This document shows, piece by piece, positions 1-10,187 of a DNA stretch of 64,000 bases; the first letter of the stretch is position 1; every line of letters starts with the position of its first letter. Origin of the DNA: Photobacterium ganghwense (lineage in GTDB: Bacteria > Pseudomonadota > Gammaproteobacteria > Enterobacterales > Vibrionaceae). Where the stretch lies: NCBI RefSeq assembly GCF_003025595.1, contig NZ_PYMI01000001.1, positions 992,001 through 1,056,000 on the forward strand, given 5' to 3'. The position numbers were made by a program, and so were the translations under genes. The notes beneath the pieces were generated by a model. The model did no database searches, was not told where the DNA came from, and saw nothing but the letters and a program-made list of their open reading frames with translations.

Positions 1-236
1 AGCTCGGAATGCTTACGGTAAGTCGACATCTGATCGTTCACCAACTCCAGACGACGATCAATCTCAGCCTGCATGTCCGTTGCAGCCGGTAAGCCTTCCT
101 GCTTAATCAACTTAATAGAGTAATAAGTTCCCATTGTTGAGCCCTGAAACTGAACCAGCTCTCGCTGATCGCCACAGGCCGACAGGGTAAATACAAACAC
201 AAGCATCCAGAATGCTTTGTTCAGGGACATCTTCAT
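1..236 (-). CDS. apbE: FAD:protein FMN transferase ApbE, N-terminal part (runs off left edge)
   Basis: The visible 78 residues start with a lipoprotein signal (LSAC lipobox, Cys at about residue 21) followed by the family start GSTMGTYYSI. ApbE proteins attach FMN covalently to threonine residues of NqrB and NqrC, so its place directly downstream of nqrF fits its client operon. The start is the ATG at 236; a second in-frame ATG two codons later (230) is also possible. A hairpin terminator separates it from nqrF, so it may be read through or have its own weak promoter. The catalytic part lies outside the window. Confidence 0.85.
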   Translation of the reverse strand, partial: MKMSLNKAFWMLVFVFTLSACGDQRELVQFQGSTMGTYYSIKLIKQEGLPAATDMQAEIDRRLELVNDQMSTYRKHSE

Positions 237-323
237 CAACAACTCCAAAGAGAATCACTGTTAGCGGGTACTTACACCAACAGAATAACCACAGAAAAAT
301 TGTCATCACCCGGGGGCATGACG

Positions 324-354
324 AAAAAAGGCTGACCCTTCATCAGGGTCAGCC
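324..354 (-). terminator. Rho-independent terminator after nqrF
   Basis: A perfect 10-bp stem (330-339 with 345-354, loop TCATC) is followed on the minus strand by a run of six T. It lies just past the nqrF stop and before apbE. Confidence 0.85.
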
Positions 355-376
355 AGTTTTTCCGGGTTGCGGCTAA

Positions 377-1600
377 TTAGCCACCGAAGTCATCCAGTAG
401 GATGTTTTCGTCTTCAACACCAAGATCTTTTAGCATGCCGATTACAGCAGCGTTCATCATTGGTGGACCACACATGTAGTATTCACAATCTTCTGGTGCA
501 TCATGATCACGCAGGTAGTGTTCATACAGCACGTTGTGAATGAAGCCAGTGTAACCATCCCAGTTGTCCTCAGGCTGAGGATCAGACAGTGCACAGTGCC
601 ATACGAAGTTTTCGTTTTCAGACTGCAGCATGTCGAAATCTTCAACGTAGAACATTTCACGCTTAGAACGGGCACCGTACCAGAAAGACATCTTACGCGT
701 AGAGTGCAGACGCTTCAGCTGGTCGAAGATATGTGAACGCATTGGCGCCATACCCGCACCACCACCGATGAAGACCATCTCTGCGTCAGTATCTTTGGCA
801 AAGAACTCACCGAATGGACCAGAAATCGTACACTTATCACCTTCTTTCAGTGACCAGATGTAAGATGACATCTGACCTGGTGGTACGTCTGGGTTATTTG
901 GCGGCGGCGTTGCGATACGCACGTTCAGCATGATAATGCCGAACTCTTCTGGGTAGTTCGCCATCGAGTAAGCACGGATGATTGGCTCATCCACTTTAGA
1001 CTCGTAACGGAACAGATTAAATTTGTCCCAGTCGCCACGGTATTCTTCTGGAATATCGTAGTCTGCGTATTTCACATGGTGAGCTGGCGCTTCAATCTGG
1101 ATGTAACCACCTGCACGGAAAGGTACAGACTCGCCATCCGGGATTTGCAGCTTAAGCTCTTTGATGAATGTCGCTTTGTTATCGTTAGAGATAACTGTAC
1201 ATTCCCACTTCTTAACGCCGAAGATTTCTTCTGGCAGCTCGATGTCCATGTCAGATTTCACGTTAACCTGACAGGCCAGACGCTCACCTTCACGGGCTTC
1301 ACCTTTAGAGATGTGGTCAAGCTCAGTTGGCAGAATGTCACCACCACCTGATTTGATTTTCACGCGGCACTGACCACATGAACCACCACCACCACAAGCA
1401 GATGATACGAAGATACCGTTACCTGCTAGAACACCTAGCAGCTTGCCACCCGCAGCGGTTGTAATCGCTTTTTCCGGGTCGCCATTTACTGAGATAGTAA
1501 TGTCACCTGATGGTACCAGCTTGGATTTAGCGAACAGAATCACTAGAACCAGAGCCAGGATAATCAGGGTGAACATAACTACGCCAAGAATAATATCCAT
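377..1600 (-). CDS. nqrF: Na+-translocating NADH:quinone reductase subunit F
   Basis: 407 aa, the electron entry subunit of the Na+-pumping NADH dehydrogenase in the inner membrane. An N-terminal membrane helix (about residues 5-24) is followed by a ferredoxin domain with [2Fe-2S] cysteines C69, C75, C78 and C110. Then comes a ferredoxin-reductase-like domain with the FAD motif RAYSMANYP and the NADH-binding [11 protein letters not shown]. Length and motifs are those of Vibrio NqrF. It is the last gene of nqrABCDEF, 22 nt after nqrE, and is followed by a strong terminator. Confidence 0.98.
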   Translation of the reverse strand: MDIILGVVMFTLIILALVLVILFAKSKLVPSGDITISVNGDPEKAITTAAGGKLLGVLAGNGIFVSSACGGGGSCGQCRVKIKSGGGDILPTELDHISKGEAREGERLACQVNVKSDMDIELPEEIFGVKKWECTVISNDNKATFIKELKLQIPDGESVPFRAGGYIQIEAPAHHVKYADYDIPEEYRGDWDKFNLFRYESKVDEPIIRAYSMANYPEEFGIIMLNVRIATPPPNNPDVPPGQMSSYIWSLKEGDKCTISGPFGEFFAKDTDAEMVFIGGGAGMAPMRSHIFDQLKRLHSTRKMSFWYGARSKREMFYVEDFDMLQSENENFVWHCALSDPQPEDNWDGYTGFIHNVLYEHYLRDHDAPEDCEYYMCGPPMMNAAVIGMLKDLGVEDENILLDDFGG

Positions 1601-1622
1601 TAATTATTCCTTTTTATCCTGA

Positions 1623-2219
1623 TTACAGCTGAACACCGGAGAAGGACATGAAGCCCAACGCCATAAGGCCGACAGAGATGAAGGTGATGCCTAGGCCACG
1701 CAGACCAGCAGGTACATCAGAGTACTTCATCTTCTCGCGGATACCCGCAAGCGCAACGATTGCCAGCATCCAACCGATACCAGAACCGAAGCCGTAAACC
1801 ACAGATTCAGCAAAGTTATAATCACGCTGTACCATGAACGATACACCACCGAAGATCGCACAGTTAACGGTGATCAGCGGCAGGAAGATACCCAGCGCGT
1901 TATATAGCGGCGGGAAGAAACGGTCCAGAATCATTTCCAGAATCTGTACCAATGCCGCGATAACACCGATAAAGGTGATGAAGTTCAGGAAGCTGAGATC
2001 AACGCCTTGAACCAGAGCACCGTCTTTCAGCAGCAGGTTGTAAACAAGGTTGTTTACCGGTACAGAAATGGTCAGTACAACCGTTACTGCAACACCCAGA
2101 CCGAAAGAGGTCTTAACTTTCTTGGATACCGCCAGGAAGGTACACATACCCAAGAAGAATGACAGCGCCATGTTCTCGATGAAAATCGAACGAACCAGCA
2201 GGCTTAGATAATGTTCCAT
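1623..2219 (-). CDS. nqrE: Na+-translocating NADH:quinone reductase subunit E
   Basis: 198 aa integral membrane protein with about six helices. It is homologous to NqrD in inverted topology, and the two together hold an intramembrane iron centre. The conserved cysteines are visible as C26 (LGMCTFL) and in TVNCAIFGG. The length equals the family norm. It follows nqrD after 7 nt, so translation is probably coupled. Confidence 0.97.
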   Translation of the reverse strand: MEHYLSLLVRSIFIENMALSFFLGMCTFLAVSKKVKTSFGLGVAVTVVLTISVPVNNLVYNLLLKDGALVQGVDLSFLNFITFIGVIAALVQILEMILDRFFPPLYNALGIFLPLITVNCAIFGGVSFMVQRDYNFAESVVYGFGSGIGWMLAIVALAGIREKMKYSDVPAGLRGLGITFISVGLMALGFMSFSGVQL

Positions 2220-2226
2220 GTTCCCC

Positions 2227-2859
2227 TTACTCCTTCGCTTCTACTTGTTCTGGACGGAAGGTACGGATAGTCCAGATCAGGAAACCAATCAGGAAGAAAG
2301 CAGATGGTGCCAGTAGCATAATACCGTTAGGCTGGTACCAGCCACCTTCTGAAATCAGAGGCAGAATCTGAACACCGAACAGCTTGCCTGAACCCAGCAG
2401 TTCACGGAAGAAACCAACAGTAATCAGTACGAAGCCGTAGCCCAGACCGTTACCAATACCATCCAGCAGAGATGGCAGAGGTGCTGATTTCATCGCGTAT
2501 GCTTCTGCACGACCCATTACAATACAGTTAGTAATGATCAGACCAACGAATACTGAAAGCTGTTTAGAGATATCGTAAACAAATGCTTTCAGAATCTGGT
2601 CTACCACGATTACCAGAGAAGCGATGATTGCCATTTGAGCAATGATACGCACACTGTTAGGAATGTGGTTACGGATCAGCGATACGAAAAAGTTAGAAAA
2701 CGCGGTAACAAACGTTACTGCCAGCGTCATTACGAACGCTGTTTCCAGTTTGGTGGTTACTGCCAGGGCAGAACAAACACCAAGGATCTGCAGAGCGATT
2801 GGGTTGTTATCAATAAACGGCCCAAACAGAACCTTTTTCATTTCTTTAGTATCAGCCAT
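2227..2859 (-). CDS. nqrD: Na+-translocating NADH:quinone reductase subunit D
   Basis: 210 aa membrane subunit with about six helices. Paired cysteines C29 (LGVCSA) and in TNCIVMGR match those that bind the iron centre at the NqrD/NqrE interface. Its start overlaps the nqrC stop by 8 nt, which points to translational coupling inside the nqr operon. Confidence 0.97.
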   Translation of the reverse strand: MADTKEMKKVLFGPFIDNNPIALQILGVCSALAVTTKLETAFVMTLAVTFVTAFSNFFVSLIRNHIPNSVRIIAQMAIIASLVIVVDQILKAFVYDISKQLSVFVGLIITNCIVMGRAEAYAMKSAPLPSLLDGIGNGLGYGFVLITVGFFRELLGSGKLFGVQILPLISEGGWYQPNGIMLLAPSAFFLIGFLIWTIRTFRPEQVEAKE

Positions 2860-3646
2860 TGTTCAGGCCTCCCTCACGAATCTTCGCCAGGAACGGACCA
2901 AAGCCCATGTTACCCAACCAAAAATCGAATGTGTGCTGCACACCATTACTGGTCAGTGTTGCACCGGACAGCGCATCGACACCGTGCTCGCTACCTTCAG
3001 GAGCGCCGCCTTTTACGATGCGGATAGCAGGGTTTAATTTGTCGTCAAACAATTTCTTGCCAACGAACTGATCACGCCAATTCGGGTTCTCAACCTCACC
3101 ACCCAGTCCAGGAGTTTCACCCTGTTCATAGTAAGTGATACCGGCAATAGTATTACCGTCAGTTTCAACAGCGATAAACGCGTACATCATTGACCACAGA
3201 CCGTTACCATGAACAGGCAGGATCACTTTGCTGATGCCGTCGTTCGCATCTTTCACCAGGTAGATTTTCGCGATGTTTGCGCGACGAATGATCTTCGCTT
3301 TGTCATCGTCTGCACCCAGACGAATTGATTGTGCAGGATCTTTCGCTGCATCACGCTGTTTGTAGTCTGCTGGAGAAACACCGTCTTCAGACTGAGCAAC
3401 AAACTCACCAGTTTCCAGGTTAACCAGCTTAGGTTCGATGAACTGCTGGTATGCTTCGCTAATGTTTGTGCCATCTTGCAGAAGACCGGCAACAGACAGG
3501 ATGTTGCGCTGAACGTCAAGAACAGCATTTTTTTGCTGCATAGGACGCAGAGCAACCGCAGCTGCTGATACCACGATAGAGCACACCAGGCTCAGCGCGA
3601 TAACAACAATCAGCGTTTTTTTAATGCTATCGTTATTACTTGACAT
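2852..3646 (-). CDS. nqrC: Na+-translocating NADH:quinone reductase subunit C (covalent FMN)
   Basis: 264 aa. One N-terminal membrane helix (about residues 12-33) is followed by a periplasmic FMN-binding domain. The flavinylation motif SGAT is at residues 227-230, with T230 as the FMN attachment site modified by ApbE. It is a few residues longer than the V. cholerae protein. It overlaps nqrB by 11 nt and nqrD by 8 nt. Confidence 0.97.
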   Translation of the reverse strand: MSSNNDSIKKTLIVVIALSLVCSIVVSAAAVALRPMQQKNAVLDVQRNILSVAGLLQDGTNISEAYQQFIEPKLVNLETGEFVAQSEDGVSPADYKQRDAAKDPAQSIRLGADDDKAKIIRRANIAKIYLVKDANDGISKVILPVHGNGLWSMMYAFIAVETDGNTIAGITYYEQGETPGLGGEVENPNWRDQFVGKKLFDDKLNPAIRIVKGGAPEGSEHGVDALSGATLTSNGVQHTFDFWLGNMGFGPFLAKIREGGLNNG

Positions 3647-4880
3647 GACGAGCTAGTCTCCGCTTGATGTTGCCCTGAACTACTAGGTTGTCAAATAGAG
3701 GAGCGAATAGGTTAGCAAACAGAATTGCCAGCATCATGCCCTCTGGGTACGCAGGGTTTACCACACGAACCAAAACAGCCATTACACCGATCAGTGCGCC
3801 GTACCACCACTTACCTTTGTTAGTAAAGGCAGCAGACACTGGGTCAGTGGCCATGAACATCATACCGAATGCAAAACCACCCAGAACCAGGTGCCAGTGC
3901 CATGGCATGCTGAACATTGCGTTAGTGTCAGAACCGATGATGTTGAATAGCGTCGCCGTCGCGATCATACCAATCATGGTACCGGCAATGATGCGCCATG
4001 AAGCAATGCCCATAAACACGATCATTGAACCACCAAGAATGATGAACAACGTTGAAACTTCACCAATTGAACCAGGGATACGACCGATGAATGCATCCAT
4101 CCAGCTGATCGCTTCGCCAGTTACTGTGTTGATCACGCCAGCCTGACCGCCTTGTGCCCACTGGCTCAGCGCCGTTGCACCAGAGAAGCCGTCTGCCGCA
4201 GTCCACACCAGATCACCAGAGATCTGAGCTGGGTATGCGAAGAACAGGAATGCACGACCTGCCAGAGCAGGGTTCAGGAAGTTACGACCAGTACCACCAA
4301 AGATTTCTTTAGCAACAACAACACCGAAGGTAATACCCAGTGCCGCTTGCCACAGAGGCAGTGTTGGTGGAACGATCAGAGCAAACAGAATAGAAGTAAC
4401 AAAGAAACCTTCGTTAACTTCGTGCTTGCGGATCATACAGAACAGGACTTCCCAGAAGCCACCTACCAGGAATACTGTTGCGTAGATAGGCAGGAAGTAG
4501 GTTGCACCCAGTAGCATTTTGCTACCCCAACCCGCGTCTGCAGACATCGTACCGCCCAGCATCTGAGTCAGCCAGTAGTGCCAGTCACCTGCCACGATAG
4601 CTGCCAGTTGCTCACCGGCGTACATGTGGTTCAGGGCAACAATCGCCTGATCACCCACGTTGTACATACCCCAGAACATGGCTGGGAATACCGCAAACCA
4701 CACCATGATCATGATACGCTTCAGGTCAATGCTGTCACGTACGTGCGCACTGGTGCGTGTCACTTGGCCAGGCGTATACAAAAGTGTGGCAACTGCTTCG
4801 TACAGTGCAAACCACTTCTCGTGCTTACCACCCGGCTCAAAGTGGTGTTCAATTTGCTCGAGGAAATTCTTGAGGCTCAT
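3636..4880 (-). CDS. nqrB: Na+-translocating NADH:quinone reductase subunit B (covalent FMN)
   Basis: 414 aa polytopic membrane subunit that carries riboflavin and a covalent FMN and forms the Na+ path. The flavinylation motif SGAT is at 233-236, and T236 has the same number as in V. cholerae. The N-terminal stretch with LYTPGQVTR and [10 protein letters not shown] is typical. Its start follows nqrA by 3 nt and its end overlaps nqrC. Confidence 0.97.
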   Translation of the reverse strand: MSLKNFLEQIEHHFEPGGKHEKWFALYEAVATLLYTPGQVTRTSAHVRDSIDLKRIMIMVWFAVFPAMFWGMYNVGDQAIVALNHMYAGEQLAAIVAGDWHYWLTQMLGGTMSADAGWGSKMLLGATYFLPIYATVFLVGGFWEVLFCMIRKHEVNEGFFVTSILFALIVPPTLPLWQAALGITFGVVVAKEIFGGTGRNFLNPALAGRAFLFFAYPAQISGDLVWTAADGFSGATALSQWAQGGQAGVINTVTGEAISWMDAFIGRIPGSIGEVSTLFIILGGSMIVFMGIASWRIIAGTMIGMIATATLFNIIGSDTNAMFSMPWHWHLVLGGFAFGMMFMATDPVSAAFTNKGKWWYGALIGVMAVLVRVVNPAYPEGMMLAILFANLFAPLFDNLVVQGNIKRRLARHVK

Positions 4881-4883
4881 GAA

Positions 4884-6224
4884 TTACCCTTCCTTCTCAA
4901 TCTTGTTCAGGCACTCACGCAACAGTGGGCCGAACTCATACTTACCTGGGCATACAAAAGTACACAGTGCCAGATCTTCTTCATCCAGTTCCAGTGCACC
5001 CAGCTGCTGAGCACTATCCGAGTCACCTGCACACAGGTCACGCAGAAGCAGTGTCGGCTCAATATCAAGCGGCATTACACGCTCGTAGTTGCCGATTGGC
5101 ACCATAGAACGCTCAGAACCGTTGGTTGAGGTGGTCATGTTGAACAGCTGACCAGGGAAGAACTGACTCAGGAAAGCGCGAGTGACAGAGAATTTGTTTT
5201 TGCCTGGAACAATCCAGCCAAATAGTTCTTTTTCACGACCTTCGCGAAGTGCAGAAACCTGCAGGTGGTAACGACCCAGGTACGCGTGAGGGCCAGCTGC
5301 GTGCAGACCGTTCAGCACAGAGCCAGACAGCACACGAACTTCACCAGGCATCAGCTCAGAGTCAGTCAGTTGCTCGATAGAAGCACCCAGCTGAGTACGA
5401 ACCAGACGTGGAGAGTTCACAACAGGGCCTGCCAGCGATACAACGCGGTCAGTAAATAGCTCACCAGTCAGGAACAGGTTACCGAATGCGATAACGTCCT
5501 GGTAGTTGATGTGCCATGCCATGTTTTGCATGTCAGCGCCAAAAAGCATGTGAATATGCGTACCCACCAGGCCAGCAGGGTGCGGACCGTTGAACACGTG
5601 TTCTTCAACATTGGCTTCTTTAGCACGAGGAAGGCTGGCACCAGATTTACAAACCAGTACTTTACCGCTCGTCAGACGAGACAGCACAGTCAGACCGGCT
5701 ACGAACGCATCGCTTTGTTCGTTGATAATGACTTCTGGATTAGCCGCTAGAGGGTTAGTATCGATGGCAGTTACGAAGATCGCCTGAGTTTCAGCGTCGA
5801 TCGCAGGGATCTTGCTGAATGGACGCGTACGCAGCGCTGTCCACATACCAGACTCAACCAGCTGCTCAACAACAACTGAACGCTCTAGCTGAGCCAGTTG
5901 ACCTGCTTCGTAGCTGTTGAACGTAACTTGCTCGTCGCCTTCTACGTCAATAACAACAGACTGTAGAACACGCTTTGCACCACGATTGATTTCTGCAACC
6001 TTGCCGCTGGCTGGTGCAGTGAATTTAACACCAAGATTCTTTTTGTCCTCAAAAAGAACCTGGCCTTTCTTCACTACATCCCCTACGCGGATATGCATTG
6101 TAGGACGCATACCAACATATTCTTCGCCAAGCAAGGCGACACGAGAGATGGCCTTGCCATCATTTATCGCCTGGGTAGGAGTCCCTGAAATTGGGATATC
6201 CAGACCCTTCTTTATTGTAATCAT
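4884..6224 (-). CDS. nqrA: Na+-translocating NADH:quinone reductase subunit A
   Basis: 446 aa cytoplasmic-face subunit and first gene of the operon. The start was placed at ATG 6224 ([14 protein letters not shown]) because Vibrio NqrA proteins begin there and have 446 residues. A GTG four codons upstream (6236) would extend the frame but has no better ribosome site. The protein is RnfC-like, with an N-terminal biotinyl-lipoyl-like fold and the stretch [10 protein letters not shown]. It lacks the Fe-S cysteine motifs of RnfC, as expected for NqrA. Confidence 0.96.
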   Translation of the reverse strand: MITIKKGLDIPISGTPTQAINDGKAISRVALLGEEYVGMRPTMHIRVGDVVKKGQVLFEDKKNLGVKFTAPASGKVAEINRGAKRVLQSVVIDVEGDEQVTFNSYEAGQLAQLERSVVVEQLVESGMWTALRTRPFSKIPAIDAETQAIFVTAIDTNPLAANPEVIINEQSDAFVAGLTVLSRLTSGKVLVCKSGASLPRAKEANVEEHVFNGPHPAGLVGTHIHMLFGADMQNMAWHINYQDVIAFGNLFLTGELFTDRVVSLAGPVVNSPRLVRTQLGASIEQLTDSELMPGEVRVLSGSVLNGLHAAGPHAYLGRYHLQVSALREGREKELFGWIVPGKNKFSVTRAFLSQFFPGQLFNMTTSTNGSERSMVPIGNYERVMPLDIEPTLLLRDLCAGDSDSAQQLGALELDEEDLALCTFVCPGKYEFGPLLRECLNKIEKEG

Positions 6225-6239
6225 ACGCACTTGCACTAC

Positions 6240-6771
6240 ATTAACGGGAAAAAAAACTTTTCATTGCGCAATTAGACACGACTTTCCTTCGTCCGATGCT
6301 GGCTCTATCCTCCGCCAGCGCCGCAACATCCTATTTACTTACTCGTCACACTTTTTGTCGCGAGTAATTTCAAGGCCGGGATTTTAGCATTAAATCAGTA
6401 GAATTTACTATGCCAAACCTCGCTAATCGGACTGAAAATCGGCTAACTCTTTAAACGCAATATGGTTATTTGACGATTAATTTGAGCTGACGCACAAAAG
6501 TGAGAAACCCTAAAATTTATCATGATTTTTTCACCCGCATCAGCCAGTTAATAAACCAACAACAAATTCAAAACACTTTCAACAGACGGGAAATATGCCG
6601 CTTCCCGAGTTGTTTCAAACTTGTCGAAATGTTAATAACTGCGGCTTCTGCTAACATCATGCATCACATTTACCTACCCTTTTGTGTTACCAGTCTGCTT
6701 GGGCAGGCAATTTACGAGATTGTATGCATATTGAACGACAATTAATGCCGCGAACCTCTAAAAATCAGCTC
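6240..6771. other. Intergenic region between nqrA and bolA
   Basis: About 530 nt that must contain the nqr promoter. A short open frame on the plus strand (6500-6745) has no ribosome site and low-complexity, AT-driven composition, and I do not regard it as a gene. No other structure is evident apart from the bolA terminator at its right end. Confidence 0.5.
6374..6389 (-). promoter_or_regulatory. Possible nqr promoter (extended -10)
   Basis: On the minus strand TGCTAAAAT (6381-6389) is an extended -10 with one mismatch to TGnTATAAT, about 150 nt upstream of nqrA. No convincing -35 hexamer is present at 17 bp. This is an inference from motif only. Confidence 0.3.
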
Positions 6772-6800
6772 AAAAAAAAACCGCTGACGGCGGTTTTTTC
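6771..6800 (-). terminator. Terminator after bolA
   Basis: Short GC stem (ACCGC / GCGGT, loop TGACG) flanked by nine A on the left and six T on the right. It can work on both strands; on the minus strand it follows the bolA stop. Confidence 0.75.
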
Positions 6801-6860
6801 GTTTTAAACAGATAAGCCATTCTATATCAAACAGATATGAATTTAATGACTTTTTGAATA

Positions 6861-7175
6861 TTAGCCGAGTTTGGAACCGCCTCGGCAAGCCGGCGATGCA
6901 GGCGCCCCATCGAACAGATTTTGCCATTCACTCTGGGTGTACGTGTGAATCGCCAGTGCGTGAATATCATTGGCCAGCTCATCTGCCAGCGTGCTGTTAA
7001 TGGCGCGATGACGGCCAATCAGGCGCATCCCTTCAAACTGTTCGCTGACCACAACCACTTTAAAGTGGCTTTCCGAACCTGCGGGCACATTGTGCATGTA
7101 GCTTTCGTTGACCACTTCCAGGTGAAGCGGGGAAAAAGCGTTATGCAGCTTCTCTTCAATCCGTTCCTTAATCAT
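6861..7175 (-). CDS. bolA: BolA family protein
   Basis: 104 aa. It has the BolA fold signatures: the N-terminal helix [13 protein letters not shown], the strand [25 protein letters not shown] with the conserved His of the helix-turn-helix-like part, and the C-terminal [15 protein letters not shown]. BolA proteins partner with monothiol glutaredoxins and act in iron-sulfur handling, cell shape and stress response. It diverges from rlmG across 147 nt, and the same neighbours (rlmG, yajG, ampG) occur in related genomes. Confidence 0.93.
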   Translation of the reverse strand: MIKERIEEKLHNAFSPLHLEVVNESYMHNVPAGSESHFKVVVVSEQFEGMRLIGRHRAINSTLADELANDIHALAIHTYTQSEWQNLFDGAPASPACRGGSKLG

Positions 7176-7322
7176 CTCTTACCCTCTCCTGTGGCATCAA
7201 CGGCATTGCCATCCTGACAGAGCGGTTGGCCTGAATTCTTGAATCATAAAATTGGTTTGCAGTACCGGCAGGTTTTGCGAGAATACCGGTTTGTGCGTAA
7301 ACATACCGTAAAGTAATCATTA

Positions 7323-8453
7323 ATGAAACCAGAGCTGACCCTACACGGACGGACGCTGACCTTACAGCGCTACCCGGTAAGGAATAAAGAGACCCTGCAG
7401 GCATGGGATGCGGCAGATGAATACCTCATCAACCATATCACGGAGAGCGACATTACGCTGGATCCGGCGCGCCCTGTTCTGATCATGAACGACAGCTTTG
7501 GCGCACTGACCTGTTGGTTTGCCGCACAGAGCCCAGTCTGCTCCATGACGGACTCCCACATTGCCAAGCTGGCTACCGAGGCTAACCTGGCAGACAACCA
7601 GCTACCCTCCGTGACCGTTACAGACTGCTTGGCTGACTTGCCGGCGAACCCGCAGTTGGTTCTGCTCAAACTACCCAAAAGCAATCGCCTGCTGGTCTGG
7701 CAGCTGCAGCAACTGTGCCAGCATCTGCCAGCTGACTGCATCGTGATCGCGGCAGCCAAAGCCAAAGAGATTCACACCTCGACCCTGAAGCTTTTTGAAA
7801 AACACCTGGGCGAGACCAAAACGTCTCTGGCGGTGAAAAAGGCTCGTCTGATTTTTTGCCAGCCCGATGTGAGTCAGGCGGCACCGCTTCCGCCTCCCCT
7901 GACATGGGACGTGCCGGAGCACAACCTCACCCTGACCAACCATGCCAATGTTTTCTCTGGGGACAGCCTCGATATCGGCGCACGCCTGCTGCTGGAACAT
8001 ATTCCGGCAAACCCTGTCTACAAGGATATTATTGATCTTGGCTGTGGAAACGGCGTAATTGGGATCAAGGCCGCTCAGCTAAATCCGCAGGCAACGGTCA
8101 CCTGTATTGATGAAAGCTATATGGCAGTGGCGTCGTGCCGGGAGAATGCAGACCGTAATCTGGATAATCCCGCGCAACTGATCGCGAAAGTAAATAACTG
8201 TCTGGACGATTTTCCGGCTGACAGTGCCGATCTGGTACTGTGTAATCCACCGTTCCACCAGCAGAATACGATCACCGATCACATTGCCTGGCAGATGTTC
8301 CGCGATGCCCGTCATACCCTGCGAAACCAAGGGGCGCTGATCGTGATTGGTAACCGCCACCTGGGCTACGGTGAAAAACTGAAGCGCCTGTTCGGCAACG
8401 TCAGTGTCGTGGCGCAAAATAATAAATTTGTGATTTATCAGTCAGTCAAATAA
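7323..8453 (+). CDS. rlmG: 23S rRNA (guanine(1835)-N(2))-methyltransferase
   Basis: 376 aa, a duplicated class I methyltransferase of the RsmC/RlmG family. The N-terminal half is a degenerate Rossmann domain. The C-terminal half has the SAM motif DLGCGNGVIG (about residue 240) and the N2-methylating motif NPPF at 308-311. The start LTLQRYPVRN...LQAWDAADEYL is typical of RlmG rather than RsmC. It modifies G1835 of 23S rRNA. It is the first of a co-oriented group with yajG and the cyclophilin. Confidence 0.92.
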   Translation: MKPELTLHGRTLTLQRYPVRNKETLQAWDAADEYLINHITESDITLDPARPVLIMNDSFGALTCWFAAQSPVCSMTDSHIAKLATEANLADNQLPSVTVTDCLADLPANPQLVLLKLPKSNRLLVWQLQQLCQHLPADCIVIAAAKAKEIHTSTLKLFEKHLGETKTSLAVKKARLIFCQPDVSQAAPLPPPLTWDVPEHNLTLTNHANVFSGDSLDIGARLLLEHIPANPVYKDIIDLGCGNGVIGIKAAQLNPQATVTCIDESYMAVASCRENADRNLDNPAQLIAKVNNCLDDFPADSADLVLCNPPFHQQNTITDHIAWQMFRDARHTLRNQGALIVIGNRHLGYGEKLKRLFGNVSVVAQNNKFVIYQSVK

Positions 8454-8526
8454 CAATAATTTCTACACTTTACTTTTTGCGGGTGCCTGCGAACGGCAGC
8501 CATCCCGAGAGATTAAGGAAAATACA

Positions 8527-9096
8527 ATGAAAAAACTGCTTCTTGCGGCCTCTATCATGGCACTCACGGCTTGCTCAGCGCCAACAGAACCTCAGCTGAA
8601 CATTAACCCAGAGCCAGTCCTGGCATCGCAACCGGTTGTCAAAGGAAAAGCACTGGCTGTTGACAGCCGCGACCTGCGTCCGGCGCAATTTGTGGCCGTT
8701 GTCGACAATGGCGAGAAGAGTGTGCAGCCGCTGCACGCCAAACAAAACCTGCGTCTGGTCATGCAAGATGCCCTGACCCGCCAGTTCGGTGCGCAGGGTT
8801 ACACCATTGACAATCAGAGCCAGAGCAAGCTGCGTCTGGATATTCTGGAAGCCATGGTGAACGTAAAAGACGGCATGATGAGCCATGATCTGAGCAGCAA
8901 GCTGCAAATCCAGCTGGTTGTTGAGTCGCCGAAGGGCAAATTTGTGAAGCGCTACTCCGGCAAATCAGCACGCAGCGGAGCGATGAGCGCATCGGTGGAG
9001 AAAATGGAAGAAGCCATGAATAACCTGATCGGCGCCGTGCTGAAAGACATCTACGCGGATCCGGAGCTGAATACTTACCTGCAGGAGAACCTGTAA
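8527..9096 (+). CDS. yajG: YajG family lipoprotein
   Basis: 189 aa. A lipoprotein signal peptide ends in LTACS (Cys16), followed by a YajG domain with the pattern DSRD near residue 48. YajG is a putative outer-membrane-anchored lipoprotein of unknown exact role, found beside ampG and bolA in E. coli as here. A good ribosome site (TTAAGGAAAATACA) precedes the ATG. Its stop overlaps the start of the cyclophilin gene (TAATG). Confidence 0.9.
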   Translation: MKKLLLAASIMALTACSAPTEPQLNINPEPVLASQPVVKGKALAVDSRDLRPAQFVAVVDNGEKSVQPLHAKQNLRLVMQDALTRQFGAQGYTIDNQSQSKLRLDILEAMVNVKDGMMSHDLSSKLQIQLVVESPKGKFVKRYSGKSARSGAMSASVEKMEEAMNNLIGAVLKDIYADPELNTYLQENL

Positions 9097-9650
9097 TGTC
9101 CCGCAGTCTGTTTGCCCTGCTGCTGGCACTGGCGTTACCGGTCAGTGCGGCTACCCAGGTCCAGTTCAGCACCAGCCAGGGCGAGTTCGTGGTGGAGCTT
9201 AACGAGGAAAAAGCCCCGGTCACCAGCCAGAACTTTCTGCGTTATGTGGAAGACGGCAGCTATGTCGGCACCGTTTTTCACCGTGTGATACCCGGTTTTA
9301 TGGCACAGGGCGGCGGCTTTGATAAAGAACTGGCGATGCATCCGACCTACGCCCCGATTCAGAACGAATCAGGTAATGGTCTGAGTAATGACCGCGCCAC
9401 CATTGCCATGGCCCGCACCCAGGCACCAGACTCGGCAACGCGCCAGTTCTACATTAATTACAGTGATAATCGCTTCCTGAACGCCCGTGGTAACCGTCCC
9501 GGTTACGCGGTATTTGGCAAAGTTGTGAAGGGGTTCTCAGTTATTGAAAAAATGGCTGAAATTCCTACCCATACCGTTCGCTCCAAGGGTATGAAAGATG
9601 TGCCCCAGCAGCCTATAGTTATTACAGCTGTAAAAATTCTTAATAAATAG
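9096..9650 (+). CDS. Peptidyl-prolyl cis-trans isomerase, cyclophilin type, periplasmic
   Basis: 184 aa. A signal peptide (about residues 1-18, cut after VSA) is followed by a bacterial cyclophilin domain. Visible motifs are VFHRVIPGFMAQGGGF, the region SATRQFYINYSDNRFLN, and GYAVFGKVVKG. It catalyses proline isomerisation during folding; the signal peptide places it in the periplasm (PpiA-like). It starts inside the yajG stop codon, so the two are probably co-translated. Confidence 0.92.
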   Translation: MSRSLFALLLALALPVSAATQVQFSTSQGEFVVELNEEKAPVTSQNFLRYVEDGSYVGTVFHRVIPGFMAQGGGFDKELAMHPTYAPIQNESGNGLSNDRATIAMARTQAPDSATRQFYINYSDNRFLNARGNRPGYAVFGKVVKGFSVIEKMAEIPTHTVRSKGMKDVPQQPIVITAVKILNK

Positions 9651-9661
9651 ACATAGGCAAT

Positions 9662-9693
9662 GTCACCTGATCATTGCCCTATGATCAGGTGAC
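9662..9693 (+). promoter_or_regulatory. Perfect 12-bp inverted repeat over a ribosome binding site
   Basis: GTCACCTGATCA (9662-9673) pairs exactly with TGATCAGGTGAC (9682-9693) around an 8-nt loop. No T-run follows, so it is not a normal terminator. The 3' arm contains AGGTGA, the only ribosome-site candidate for the ATG at 9698, so a folded hairpin would hide that site. Confidence 0.6.
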
Positions 9694-9697
9694 TGCC

Positions 9698-10060
9698 ATG
9701 CTCAAGATTGTCTCCTCCCGTCCCGAGCTACCGACCGAACAAATCAGTCAGCATATCGACGATTATGCTCCCGCCATTGCGCTGTGCGCGCTGGGAACCA
9801 TCAGTGGCGAGGTGAGCTACGAGTCGATGAAAAAAACCGTCACCGAACACCTGCATGACTGGTGGAAACTGTCAGTCCCATCCGGCACGCCCAAAGATGG
9901 CTACGAGTCTACCTACTGGTATCTGGTTCATCTGCTGGAATCACTGGAAGAACATGAATTACTTGGAAATAACTTCATGCAGTTCAAAGTCTCGTGCGCA
10001 GCACAATACCTGCTCGGACTGACTGAGCGTCAGGACAAAATGCAGGGCATACGCCCCTAG
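9698..10060 (+). CDS. Conserved protein of unknown function
   Basis: 120 aa from ATG 9698; a TTG at 9674 would add eight residues but lies in a hairpin loop. No signal peptide or membrane segment is visible; the protein looks cytosolic and helical (MKKTVTEHLHDWWK, LVHLLESLEEHEL). I do not recognise a functional domain. It sits between the cyclophilin and ampG in the same orientation. Its codon use resembles its neighbours, so it is a resident gene. Confidence 0.75.
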   Translation: MLKIVSSRPELPTEQISQHIDDYAPAIALCALGTISGEVSYESMKKTVTEHLHDWWKLSVPSGTPKDGYESTYWYLVHLLESLEEHELLGNNFMQFKVSCAAQYLLGLTERQDKMQGIRP

Positions 10061-10187
10061 TCTACCGCCTTACATCAACGCTTTTATGCCCGTTTCTCTC
10101 CTGTTTTTACCATCTATTAACTGAAGTCTTCCCCCAATTGACCGTATAATCAGCGGATGTCGACGTGTTTACAGAACTGAGGGGTAC

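Noticed and set aside
6225..6236. GTG at 6236 as nqrA start
   Set aside because: It adds four residues not found in other NqrA proteins; ATG 6224 gives the usual 446 aa.
6500..6745. Plus-strand open frame of 81 codons between nqrA and bolA
   Set aside because: No ribosome site and composition follows local AT content; region is better explained as nqr promoter area.
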